Source: UBA1181 sp045600225
Lineage (GTDB): Bacteria; Bacteroidota; Bacteroidia; Bacteroidales; Paludibacteraceae
Length of the DNA: 64,000 bases
Direction of reading: 5' to 3'
Assembly: GCA_045600225.1 (NCBI GenBank)
Contig: JAZRXL010000028.1
Location: 62,001 to 126,000 of the forward strand
The notes below the pieces were generated by a model. That model saw only the letters and a list, made by a program, of their open reading frames with translations, was not told the origin of the DNA and searched no databases. Of the stretch, positions 34,668 to 42,008 are shown piece after piece. The first letter of the stretch is position 1. Each line of letters opens with the position of its first letter. Both the position numbers and the translations under genes were made by a program.

Positions 34668-34809
34668 GGTACATTCTTTGTACTTTTTTAATAGGAGAAA
34701 ACTTTAAATACTATCCGCTTTTTCTTTCTTTTAGATAAGGTTTTCCCCGTTAAAAGTATGATTTGACCTTGGTCGAGTCTTTTTTAGTATGAATTTAATA
34801 CCAGGTGTT

Positions 34810-35211
34810 ATGAGAAAAACGATTGTTTCTTCAGTGTTGTTCATTTTCACTTTGTCTTTGTTCTCTTCTAATGCACAAAAATCCGTAGATGGTAAGGTGT
34901 TGAAGGAGATTAAAGAGTGGCGTGTCGAAGGATCTAAGAAAAAATTGGATCATTTGACAAAGTTCGGTCCTGAAGGAAAAAAGATGGAAGAAATAGAGTA
35001 CTCTTCTATTGGTGAGCAAAAATCTCGTACAACTTACACTTATAATGAAAAGGGTAAGTGTGTAGAGGAAAAACATTATGACGAGTACAATAAGTTGGAA
35101 AAAACATACCAGTTCGAATACCTCGAAAATGGTAAAAAGAAATCTCAAAAGACCATTTTGCCTAATGGTAAAGTAAAAAGTTACAAGGAGTTTGAATATA
35201 TTGTAGAGTAA
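34810..35211 (+). CDS. Small secreted protein with YD/MORN-like tandem strands
   Basis: 133 residues from ATG 34810, with a signal peptide (about 1-21, ending SSNAQ). The mature part consists of repeating short strands such as LTKFGPEGKKMEEIEY, TTYTYNEKGKCVEEKHYDEY and YQFEYLENGKKKSQKT, similar to the YwqK/RHS-like antiparallel repeats of many Bacteroidota periplasmic proteins. It overlaps the VTC-domain gene by 1 nt and so belongs to that operon. An upstream in-frame ATG at 34789 would put nine extra residues before the signal peptide. No activity can be assigned. Confidence 0.7.
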   Translation: MRKTIVSSVLFIFTLSLFSSNAQKSVDGKVLKEIKEWRVEGSKKKLDHLTKFGPEGKKMEEIEYSSIGEQKSRTTYTYNEKGKCVEEKHYDEYNKLEKTYQFEYLENGKKKSQKTILPNGKVKSYKEFEYIVE

Positions 35212-35972
35212 TGATAGATCAAATCATTAAAACGGTTGACGAAAAGCTTGCGGCTTTTGATTCGATCACTCTTGACGAGATGAGTGGTATCCGATTGATG
35301 AATCGCATTGATACAAAATTCCTTGTTAATGTGAATCAGTTACCCACTCTTTTGGAGATGGCCAAGAAGGATTATTATGTGCAGGAAATAGATAGCTTGC
35401 GTAAAGCTTTCTATCGTACTTTGTACTACGATACACCTTCTGCAACAATGTATACTGTTCATCAAGACGGCAAACTGAATCGTCAGAAGATTAGAGTGCG
35501 TGAGTATGTTGAATCTAATTTGATGTTCTTGGAGGTGAAAACCAAAAACAATAAAGGAAGAACATCAAAGAAGAGGATCACTATTAAGGATGAGAATGTT
35601 CTGAATAATCAAGACGCTATTGCTTTCTTAGATGAGAAATCCAAGTTCAAGATGAATGAGATTGGATTCCGTCTTCGTAATAGTTTCTTCCGCATTACGT
35701 TAGTGAATAAAGAGAAGTCTGAAAGATTGACAATCGATTTCAATATCAATTTCATTAATTGTGTTACCGATGTGAAAAACTCTATTCCTAAATTGTGCAT
35801 TGTAGAGGTGAAACAGGATGGTAATGCTCATTCTCACTTTAAGGATTATCTTAGCGCATTGAGAATTAAGAAGCGCAGCATAAGTAAATATTGCTTGGGT
35901 ATGGTTTTGACGGATGAGTCTTTAAAATATAATCGATTTAAAGAGAAGGTCCGTTACATCAACAAGTTGTGA
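35211..35972 (+). CDS. VTC-domain protein, probable polyphosphate polymerase
   Basis: 253 residues forming a single VTC tunnel domain. MNRIDTKFLVNVNQLP, YYVQEIDSLRKAFYRTLYYDT, GKLNRQKIRVREYVES, MFLEVKTKNNKGRTSKKRI and IVEVKQDGNAHS supply the basic and acidic residues (R, K, E) that line the tunnel in the yeast polyphosphate polymerase Vtc4. It lacks SPX and membrane domains, which may be supplied by the DUF4956 membrane protein 56 nt downstream; this pairing is common in bacteria. Product and substrate (ATP to polyphosphate) are inferred from family. Confidence 0.85.
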   Translation: MIDQIIKTVDEKLAAFDSITLDEMSGIRLMNRIDTKFLVNVNQLPTLLEMAKKDYYVQEIDSLRKAFYRTLYYDTPSATMYTVHQDGKLNRQKIRVREYVESNLMFLEVKTKNNKGRTSKKRITIKDENVLNNQDAIAFLDEKSKFKMNEIGFRLRNSFFRITLVNKEKSERLTIDFNINFINCVTDVKNSIPKLCIVEVKQDGNAHSHFKDYLSALRIKKRSISKYCLGMVLTDESLKYNRFKEKVRYINKL

Positions 35973-36028
35973 TAGAGAAATTTTAAAGTATAAATAGAAA
36001 GAAATAAAAATAGTAAACAGTAAATATT

Positions 36029-36709
36029 ATGGCACTTTTAAACAGTATTTTGGATTACGAGTTTTTTGGTACTCCTTTGGTTAATACGGATGGCCTTTGG
36101 TTGTTGTTGTTCCGTTTTGGCTTAAATGTTTTAATCACTTCGTTGATCATTGTTTGGCTTTATTATGGAAAGTCAAAAAGAAGAGATTATGTTTTTACTT
36201 TCACATTGATTAGTACAACAGTATTCTTGCTTATCTTCTTGTTAGGAAGCGAGAAACTTCAGATCGGTTTGGCGTTAGGTCTATTCGCCATCTTTGGTAT
36301 CATTCGTTATAGAACGGATACTGTGCCTATTCGTGAGATGACCTATTTGTTCCTTATTATCGGTTTGTCTGTAATCAATGCGTTGGCTATTAGCGTAAGT
36401 TACATGGAACTTCTTATCACCAATGGTTTGTTCCTCTTGATGACATGGTTGATGGAGAAGACTCGTATTGTATCTAAGAGCGCTTGCAAACTGATCAAGT
36501 ATGAGAAGATTGATTTGGTGACTCCTGATAAGTATGATGAGATGTTGGCTGATATTAAGAAGCGTACTGGCTTGAATGTTACTAAATTCGAAGTTGGTTA
36601 CATCGATTTCTTGAAGGATACTGCTTTGGTTAAGGTATATTACGAGGCAGCTACACAAGAGATTAATACAGTGGATTCAATCACTCGTGCAAAAGATTTT
36701 AATGGATAA
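36029..36709 (+). CDS. DUF4956 membrane protein
   Basis: 226 residues with about four helices between residues 20 and 150, then a soluble ferredoxin-like C-terminal part (DKYDEMLADIKKRTGLNVTK). LALGLFAIFGIIRYRTDTVP is the DUF4956 signature; IRYRTDT is a conserved charged element. DUF4956 proteins are encoded beside VTC-domain proteins and probably form a membrane complex with them. It overlaps the following DUF2490 gene by 8 nt. Confidence 0.88.
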   Translation: MALLNSILDYEFFGTPLVNTDGLWLLLFRFGLNVLITSLIIVWLYYGKSKRRDYVFTFTLISTTVFLLIFLLGSEKLQIGLALGLFAIFGIIRYRTDTVPIREMTYLFLIIGLSVINALAISVSYMELLITNGLFLLMTWLMEKTRIVSKSACKLIKYEKIDLVTPDKYDEMLADIKKRTGLNVTKFEVGYIDFLKDTALVKVYYEAATQEINTVDSITRAKDFNG

Positions 36710-37382
36710 ATCTATTTTAAAAATATTAGTGTTGCTCATCTCTCTCTGCTGTGCCTCTTTGGTCATGGCAGAGAAAGATGATTGCGATTTTACAACATCG
36801 TATGATGCTGGCATTTCGAAGAAGTTTTTCAAACGTCTTGAATTGGGCGTTACGGAATCGTTGTCTTTGAAAAACAATTCGACGACAGTTGGTAAGGTGT
36901 CGACAAAGGTAGATCTCTCTTATGCGATTGTTCGTAGGATATTTAAAGTGGGTGTTTCCTATACTGCCATTGCGAAGGAGCGTAAGACTGAATACTTCTT
37001 TAATCAAAAATTCAGTGGCTATACCAATCTAAAATACGATGTGAATAGATTTTCATTTGCATGGAAATCTCGTTATGAAATGACGGATCGTCCTGAAAGA
37101 AAAGTGGAAAAACAGTGGGTGGGCTATTGGCGAAACAAATTGTCGGTGGAGGCGAAACTTCCCAAGGTGCCTTTGTATCCCTCTTTGGCGGCTGAGATGT
37201 TTTATAGGACGAATAACTACAAAGGCAATGCGATAACAAAAATGCGTTATGAGTTTGCCATGAAGTATGAATTCAACAAGAAAAATTCATTGAAGTTGTA
37301 TTATCAATATGACGATGCAATGAATGTTGTACATCCATTAGATAAAAGTAATCTGGGATTAGCATATCAGTATAGTTTATAA
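36702..37382 (+). CDS. DUF2490 outer-membrane beta-barrel protein
   Basis: 226 residues, start ATG 36702. A signal peptide (ILKILVLLISLCCASLVMA) is followed by about ten alternating strands with aromatic belts and a C-terminal GLAYQYSL ending in a hydrophobic residue, typical of an outer-membrane barrel. SYAIVRRIFKVGVSYTAIAK, KSRYEMTDRPERK and YWRNKLSVEAK fit DUF2490. It overlaps DUF4956 by 8 nt and precedes the YejM-like gene by 8 nt, so it is inside the putative polyphosphate operon. The function is unknown. Confidence 0.82.
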   Translation: MDKSILKILVLLISLCCASLVMAEKDDCDFTTSYDAGISKKFFKRLELGVTESLSLKNNSTTVGKVSTKVDLSYAIVRRIFKVGVSYTAIAKERKTEYFFNQKFSGYTNLKYDVNRFSFAWKSRYEMTDRPERKVEKQWVGYWRNKLSVEAKLPKVPLYPSLAAEMFYRTNNYKGNAITKMRYEFAMKYEFNKKNSLKLYYQYDDAMNVVHPLDKSNLGLAYQYSL

Positions 37383-37390
37383 GTTACAAA

Positions 37391-39241
37391 ATGAATTTTA
37401 TCTTGAAATTATCGGAGTTCCTTTCTGATAAGAAATTGAAAGCAGGAGTTTGGTTCTTTTTACTGAATTCCGCTTTTGTGTTTTTTATATCTATCAAATA
37501 TCTCTCTTTGCTCTTTTCTCCTGTTTCTTCAGGAGCGTCGGAGATTCATCCGTTTTATTCCGCATTCGCTTGCTATTCGCATTTCATTGCAATAGCCTTT
37601 CTCCCTTTCGTTTTGTTGTTTCTTCCCTTGTGCCTTTTTAAGGTTCAATACAAAGGAATAAAGTGTGTTGTGATTGTTGTTTCAACCTTGGCTCTTATTG
37701 TGTTGGCAATTGATGCCTATGTGTTTTCTTTGTATCGTTTCCACTTGAATTCGTATGTGTTGGAGCAAGTTTTTGGACCTGCATCGGGCCAAGTGTTTGA
37801 ATTTTCGATAGGACAATACATTGCGGTTGCTTCCATATTGTTCGGATTGTTGGCGATAGAGTGGGGCGTTTTTAGAATTGCGGAAAAACTTGCACAAAGG
37901 AATTGGTTTAGGATTCCATTGGCAGTATTAGTGTTGTGGTCATTCGCATTGGTGGGAGTGCAATTGTACCGAACCTATGCATTGTTTAAAGGAGACCGCT
38001 CCATCTTGGCAATTGAAAATTATTTCCCGATGGTGGTTCCGTTTTATCCAAATCAGTTTTTCCCTCAGTATGATTTCTCGATTCCAATGGAAGTGGAGGG
38101 AAAGAGTTACATCTATCCCAAACGTGAATTGGCAACCCATCCTACGAGAAAGAATCTATTGATTATCTCGTTTGATTCGTGGAGGGCATCGACACTCGAC
38201 TCGTTGACTGCACCTAATATTTGTCGCTTTTCGAAAAGAGCTCATGTGTTTACTCGACATTATAGTGGAAGTAATGGAACAAAATCGGGCGTTTTCACTT
38301 TGTTTTATGGATTGCCTGGCGCTTATTTCAGGGATTTTCAAAGACAATCTCTTTCCCCTGTTTTATTAGATGTGTTGAAGCAAAATGGGAACGATATGCA
38401 TCTCTTCCCGAGTGCATCTCTTAGAAATCCGCCATTGGATAAGACTGTGTTCTTGACCCTTGCTGATCAATGTGATCCTACAGAAGGGCTGAATGCTTGG
38501 CAGAGAGACGAAAACCTTTCGACTAAGTTTAGACACTATTTGGCAGAAAGAGATACAACGGTTCCCTTCTTCTCGTTCCTTTTCTTTGATTCTCTTCATA
38601 GTATGATAAAACCGGACGATTTTAAGGGTCCGTTCCAACCTTCGTGGAATATTGCACATTATGAAAGATTGGGGAAGGATGTTGATCCCGGTGAGTTTTT
38701 GAATCTCTACAAGAATATGGTGTATTACTTGGATAGTTTGGTGGGAGAAATATTGAACGATTTAGAGAGTAGAGGAGAGCTCGATAATACGATTGTGGTT
38801 ATAACAGGGGATCACGCTCAGGAGTTTGATGACAGCAAACATGCGTTTTGGGGACATAATGGTAATTTTTCCGAAGCGCAATTGCATGTTCCTTTTGTGT
38901 ATTATGATGGAAAAGAAGCTAGCGTGCATGATGCTTGGACTTCTCATTACGATGTTGTTCCAACATTGATGAAAGATCTCTTCCGAGTGGAAAATCCGAC
39001 AGAGGATTATTGTATAGGAAAAGATTTGTTTGAAGTGGAAGCAAGAGACTATTTGTTGGTGGATAGTTACATTGGAGTAGGTGTGTTGGATTCGAATGGG
39101 AAAGGGACAAACCTCTTGTATGATGGAACTTTACAGATTGTAGATGAAAAGTTGACAGAGGATTATGGCTCTTCTGTGGATGAAGCGGTTGTTTCATTTG
39201 TGATGTCTACTTTGTCTCAATTCTATGAGAAGGGGAGATAG
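37391..39241 (+). CDS. YejM/PbgA-like membrane alkaline-phosphatase-superfamily protein
   Basis: 616 residues: about five membrane helices (20-195) and a periplasmic sulfatase/phosphoglycerol-transferase fold. LLIISFDSWRAS (about 257-268) supplies a metal aspartate, SGSNGTKSGVFTLFYG (292-307) holds the T297 nucleophile position as in YejM's NRT-G-FxLFYG, and ITGDHAQEFDDS and WGHNG supply later metal ligands. In Enterobacteria, YejM controls LPS synthesis and has phosphatase activity. The catalytic pattern here looks more intact than in pseudoenzymes. It ends the VTC operon. Possible other role: transfer of a phosphoglycerol-like group. Confidence 0.85.
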   Translation: MNFILKLSEFLSDKKLKAGVWFFLLNSAFVFFISIKYLSLLFSPVSSGASEIHPFYSAFACYSHFIAIAFLPFVLLFLPLCLFKVQYKGIKCVVIVVSTLALIVLAIDAYVFSLYRFHLNSYVLEQVFGPASGQVFEFSIGQYIAVASILFGLLAIEWGVFRIAEKLAQRNWFRIPLAVLVLWSFALVGVQLYRTYALFKGDRSILAIENYFPMVVPFYPNQFFPQYDFSIPMEVEGKSYIYPKRELATHPTRKNLLIISFDSWRASTLDSLTAPNICRFSKRAHVFTRHYSGSNGTKSGVFTLFYGLPGAYFRDFQRQSLSPVLLDVLKQNGNDMHLFPSASLRNPPLDKTVFLTLADQCDPTEGLNAWQRDENLSTKFRHYLAERDTTVPFFSFLFFDSLHSMIKPDDFKGPFQPSWNIAHYERLGKDVDPGEFLNLYKNMVYYLDSLVGEILNDLESRGELDNTIVVITGDHAQEFDDSKHAFWGHNGNFSEAQLHVPFVYYDGKEASVHDAWTSHYDVVPTLMKDLFRVENPTEDYCIGKDLFEVEARDYLLVDSYIGVGVLDSNGKGTNLLYDGTLQIVDEKLTEDYGSSVDEAVVSFVMSTLSQFYEKGR

Positions 39242-39303
39242 GTAGTGAAGTATCGAAAAAATCGCTATAAATAGTCGAATTTTCGTACTTAAAACCTCCA
39301 TTT

Positions 39304-39311
39304 TAATTTTG
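39304..39311 (+). promoter_or_regulatory. -7 box upstream of the Fe-S scaffold gene
   Basis: TAATTTTG matches TAnnTTTG, with TTTC (one base from TTTG) 19 nt upstream at 39281-39284. The leader would be about 80 nt. Confidence 0.5.
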
Positions 39312-39397
39312 TCATCTGCGTTTTTTTTGTTTCTTTTGTAGTTGGAATTTTAATAACGGAATTTTTTGTAATTTATATCATATAATTAGTAAAGATT

Positions 39398-40099
39398 ATG
39401 GTTTATACACATGAAGTGCAACAAATGTGTTGTGTTGCCAAAGGTCCTAATCACGGACCAGCTCCAATTCCTGAAGAAGGAAAGTGGATTCAAGCAAAAG
39501 AGATTAAAGATATTTCTGGTTTGACTCACGGTATTGGATGGTGTGCTCCTCAACAAGGTGCATGTAAGTTGACATTGAATGTTAAGAAAGGTGTTATCGA
39601 AGAGTGTTTGGTTGAAACAATCGGATGTTCAGGTATGACTCACTCTGCAGCAATGGCATCAGAGATCCTTCCTGGCAAGACTTTGTTGGAAGCATTGAAC
39701 ACTGACTTGGTTTGTGATGCTATCAACACAGCAATGCGTGAGTTGTTCCTTCAAATCGTTTACGGACGTACTCAATCAGCTTTCTCTGAAGGTGGTTTGC
39801 CAGTAGGTGCTGGTTTGGAAGACCTAGGTAAGGGCTTGATCGGTCAAATGGGTACATTGTACGGAACAAAGGCTAAGGGTACTCGTTACTTGCAATTGAC
39901 AGAGGGATACATCACAAAGATGTTCTTGGATAAGGACGATCAAGTATGTGGTTATGAGTTCGTTCACATGGGTAAATTCATGGACGCAGTAAAGAAGGGT
40001 GTTCCTGCTGACGAGGCTTTGAAGAGCGTTACTGGTACTTACGGACGTACTAAGAAAGAGGACGGAGCAGTTAAATCAATTGACCCACGTAAAGAATAA
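39398..40099 (+). CDS. NifU/IscU-like Fe-S cluster assembly scaffold protein
   Basis: 233 residues, cytoplasmic. GWCAPQQGACKLTLNVKKG and VETIGCSGMTHSAAMASEIL supply cysteines like those of the IscU N-terminal fold, though spaced differently, and NTAMRELFLQIVYGRTQSAF continues a helical part. Members of this long scaffold group are encoded with the GGGtGRT protein in anaerobes. Here the partner follows but is separated by an inserted four-helix-bundle gene. The target Fe-S enzyme is unknown. It uses many optimal codons, suggesting high expression. Confidence 0.82.
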   Translation: MVYTHEVQQMCCVAKGPNHGPAPIPEEGKWIQAKEIKDISGLTHGIGWCAPQQGACKLTLNVKKGVIEECLVETIGCSGMTHSAAMASEILPGKTLLEALNTDLVCDAINTAMRELFLQIVYGRTQSAFSEGGLPVGAGLEDLGKGLIGQMGTLYGTKAKGTRYLQLTEGYITKMFLDKDDQVCGYEFVHMGKFMDAVKKGVPADEALKSVTGTYGRTKKEDGAVKSIDPRKE

Positions 40100-40130
40100 T
40101 TAAGAATTTTGAATTAAGAATTTTTAATTG
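40100..40130. repeat. AT-rich left flank of the four-helix-bundle gene
   Basis: GAATTTTGAATT (40104-40115) and a second AAGAATTTTTAATTG directly follow the scaffold stop codon. GAATTTTGAATT is the reverse complement of AATTCAAAATTC on the right flank. Confidence 0.6.
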
Positions 40131-40179
40131 ATTGTAATTTAGAGAATATAAACTTAATTTTGGATTTTAATTATTTTAG

Positions 40180-40563
40180 ATGTCTCTTAAGACAGAGAAT
40201 GCTATTTTAGATAAAAGCAAAGCTTTCGCCATTCGTATCGTTAGGTTATATCAATATTTAACGATTGATTCAGAGAAAAAGGAATATGTGATGTCGAAGC
40301 AGATTCTCAGAAGTGGAACCAGTATTGGAGCTAATATTAGAGAGTCTCGAAGAGCTCAAAGCACAAAGGATTTTGTTACGAAATTGTATGTGTCTTTGAA
40401 AGAGGCTGATGAGACAGCATATTGGTTAGAATTGTTGAAAGAGACTGATTATCTTACCTCGCCAATGTTCGAGAGTTTGTATGTAGATTGTGAAGAGTTG
40501 TTGAAACTTCTTACGTCCATAATAAAAACGACTCAGAGCAATATGGAAAAAGGAGAGAAATAA
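40180..40563 (+). CDS. Four-helix-bundle protein (23S rRNA intervening-sequence / S23 family)
   Basis: 127 residues, all helical. KSKAFAIRIVRLYQYL, SKQILRSGTSIGANIRESRRAQS and DFVTKLYVSLKEADETAYWLELLKE (first twenty residues diagnostic) are the hallmarks of the family first seen in rRNA intervening sequences and related to Avd of diversity-generating retroelements. Members are widely scattered in Bacteroidota genomes as single genes. No reverse transcriptase or variable repeat is present nearby. It lies between two genes that normally adjoin and is flanked by inverted AT-rich repeats, suggesting it is a mobile insertion. Confidence 0.9.
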   Translation: MSLKTENAILDKSKAFAIRIVRLYQYLTIDSEKKEYVMSKQILRSGTSIGANIRESRRAQSTKDFVTKLYVSLKEADETAYWLELLKETDYLTSPMFESLYVDCEELLKLLTSIIKTTQSNMEKGEK

Positions 40564-40594
40564 TTCAAAATTCAAAATTCAAAATTCAGAATTA
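40562..40594. repeat. Right flank: three tandem AAAATTC heptamers
   Basis: AATTC followed by AAAATTC three times and AGAATTA. The last copy ends 2 nt before the start of the GGGtGRT gene. Inverse to the left flank at 40100-40130. Confidence 0.65.
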
Positions 40595-40596
40595 TC

Positions 40597-41616
40597 ATGA
40601 TTAGAGAAGTAAAATTTGAATCACAAGACCGTCGTATTGCGCAAATCAACGCTGCGCTTGCAAAACACGGAATCAAATCTATAGAAGAGGCTAACCAAAT
40701 CTGCGAGAAAGCTGGTTTGGATCCATACAAGACATGTGAGGAGACTCAGATGATTTGTTTTGAGAATGCAAAGTGGGCTTATGTAGTAGGTACTGCTATC
40801 GCATTGAAGGAAAAAGCTAAAGATGCAGTAGAGGCTGCAAAATATATCGGAGAGGGATTGCAATCATTCTGTATTCCTGGTTCTGTTGCTGATGACCGTA
40901 AGGTAGGTATCGGACATGGTAACTTGGCAGCTCGTTTGCTTTCTCCAGAGTCTAAGTGTTTCGCTTTCTTGGCAGGTCACGAGTCTTTCGCTGCTGCTGA
41001 AGGTGCAATCAAGATTGCTAAGATGGCTAACAAGTCAAGACCAGCTAACAAGCCTTTGCGTTGTATCTTGAATGGTTTGGGTAAGGATGCTGCACAAATC
41101 ATCTCTCGTATCAATGGTTTCACATACGTACAAACTAAGTTCGACTACTTCACTGGTAAGTTGAAGGTGGTTAAGAAGATCGCTTACTCAGAAGGTGAGC
41201 GCGCTTCAGTAAACTGCTATGGCGCTGACGATGTTCGTGAAGGTGTTGCTATCATGTGGAAAGAGAATGTAGACGTGTCAATCACTGGTAACTCTACAAA
41301 CCCAACTCGTTTCCAACACCCAGTTGCTGGTACTTACAAGAAAGAGCGTGTTCTTGCTGGTAAGCCTTATTTCTCAGTTGCTTCAGGTGGTGGAACAGGT
41401 CGTACTTTGCACCCAGATAATATGGCTGCAGGTCCTGCTTCTTACGGTATGACTGATACACTTGGTCGTATGCACTCAGATGCTCAATTCGCTGGTTCTT
41501 CTTCAGTTCCTGCTCACGTTGAGATGATGGGATTCCTTGGAATCGGTAACAACCCAATGGTAGGTTGTACTGTAGCATGTGCAGTAGAGGTTGACTTGTA
41601 TTTGAACAAGAAATAA
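40597..41616 (+). CDS. GGGtGRT protein
   Basis: 339 residues, cytoplasmic. The motif SGGGTGRTLHPDNMAAGPAS near residue 263 defines this family, and the C-terminal GFLGIGNNPMVGCTVACAVE has two cysteines. Its role is not established, but it co-occurs with the IscU-like scaffold encoded just upstream, so a part in Fe-S metabolism or an Fe-S-dependent enzyme is likely (inference). It has the same strong codon bias as the scaffold gene. Its stop codon lies inside a 62-bp repeat that contains a terminator. Confidence 0.9.
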   Translation: MIREVKFESQDRRIAQINAALAKHGIKSIEEANQICEKAGLDPYKTCEETQMICFENAKWAYVVGTAIALKEKAKDAVEAAKYIGEGLQSFCIPGSVADDRKVGIGHGNLAARLLSPESKCFAFLAGHESFAAAEGAIKIAKMANKSRPANKPLRCILNGLGKDAAQIISRINGFTYVQTKFDYFTGKLKVVKKIAYSEGERASVNCYGADDVREGVAIMWKENVDVSITGNSTNPTRFQHPVAGTYKKERVLAGKPYFSVASGGGTGRTLHPDNMAAGPASYGMTDTLGRMHSDAQFAGSSSVPAHVEMMGFLGIGNNPMVGCTVACAVEVDLYLNKK

Positions 41617-41675
41617 TCTGTAAGATTATATAATGAACTCCCTGTGATCGAAAAGATTGCAGGGAGTTTTTTTTT
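41612..41675 (+). repeat. 62-bp direct repeat with terminator, copy 1
   Basis: From the GGGtGRT stop codon through a hairpin AACTCCCTG (41636-41644) / CAGGGAGTT (41660-41668) and nine T. 61 of 62 bases match copy 2 at 43567-43628; only 41635 (G versus T) differs. It functions as an intrinsic terminator. Confidence 0.92.
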
Positions 41676-41930
41676 ATGGATAGACTCGTCCACATTCCAA
41701 CCCAGCGCACACTCTGACACAAAGGAAGAGGATGTGCTGGGTGGGGACGTGATACATGAAGCCACTGCGCATCTGAAAAACGCTACCTCTGCGGTGTGTA
41801 TTGTATCTTCTATCACCTATATCCATACGAAAAATATGTACAAATTGTGAAAACAACGGACAGATAGTGAACTTCACCCAATGTCCGTTTCCTTTTCTTA
41901 TCTTGTCCGATGTGTCCTATTACCTCACTC
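41676..41930. other. Gene-free region with two inverted repeats
   Basis: No convincing coding frame. ACCCAGCGCACA (41700-41711) can pair with TGTGCTGGGT (41733-41742) with a two-base bulge. AACGGACA (41855-41862) pairs with TGTCCGTT (41882-41889) and encloses GTGAA-C-TTCAC. The second hairpin is followed by TTCCTTTTC. It could be an untranslated RNA, a second terminator or decayed DNA. Confidence 0.4.
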
Positions 41931-41938
41931 TAACTTTG
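41931..41938 (+). promoter_or_regulatory. -7 box of the PepD-like lipoprotein gene
   Basis: TAACTTTG matches TAnnTTTG, 70 nt upstream of the ATG at 42009, which leaves a leader of about 65 nt. Confidence 0.7.
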
Positions 41939-42008
41939 CATCGTCATCAGGGATGAACAATCAATCCCAAGGATAGAAAAGGATTTTACTAATTAAAAAA
42001 CAATCGTT

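Noticed and set aside
34751..34766. TATGATTTG as a -7 box of the VTC operon
   Set aside because: The spacing inside the element is one base too long for TAnnTTTG; not strong enough to list.
40180..40563. Diversity-generating retroelement (Avd-like protein)
   Set aside because: No reverse transcriptase, template repeat or variable repeat is found in the window.
40562..40594. Short tandem repeat as a CRISPR
   Set aside because: The unit is only 7 bp, has no spacers and no cas genes nearby; it is the flank of the four-helix-bundle gene.
41644..41850. Open frames in the gap upstream of the PepD-like gene
   Set aside because: They begin inside the terminator repeat or run through hairpins; composition does not resemble coding DNA of the window.
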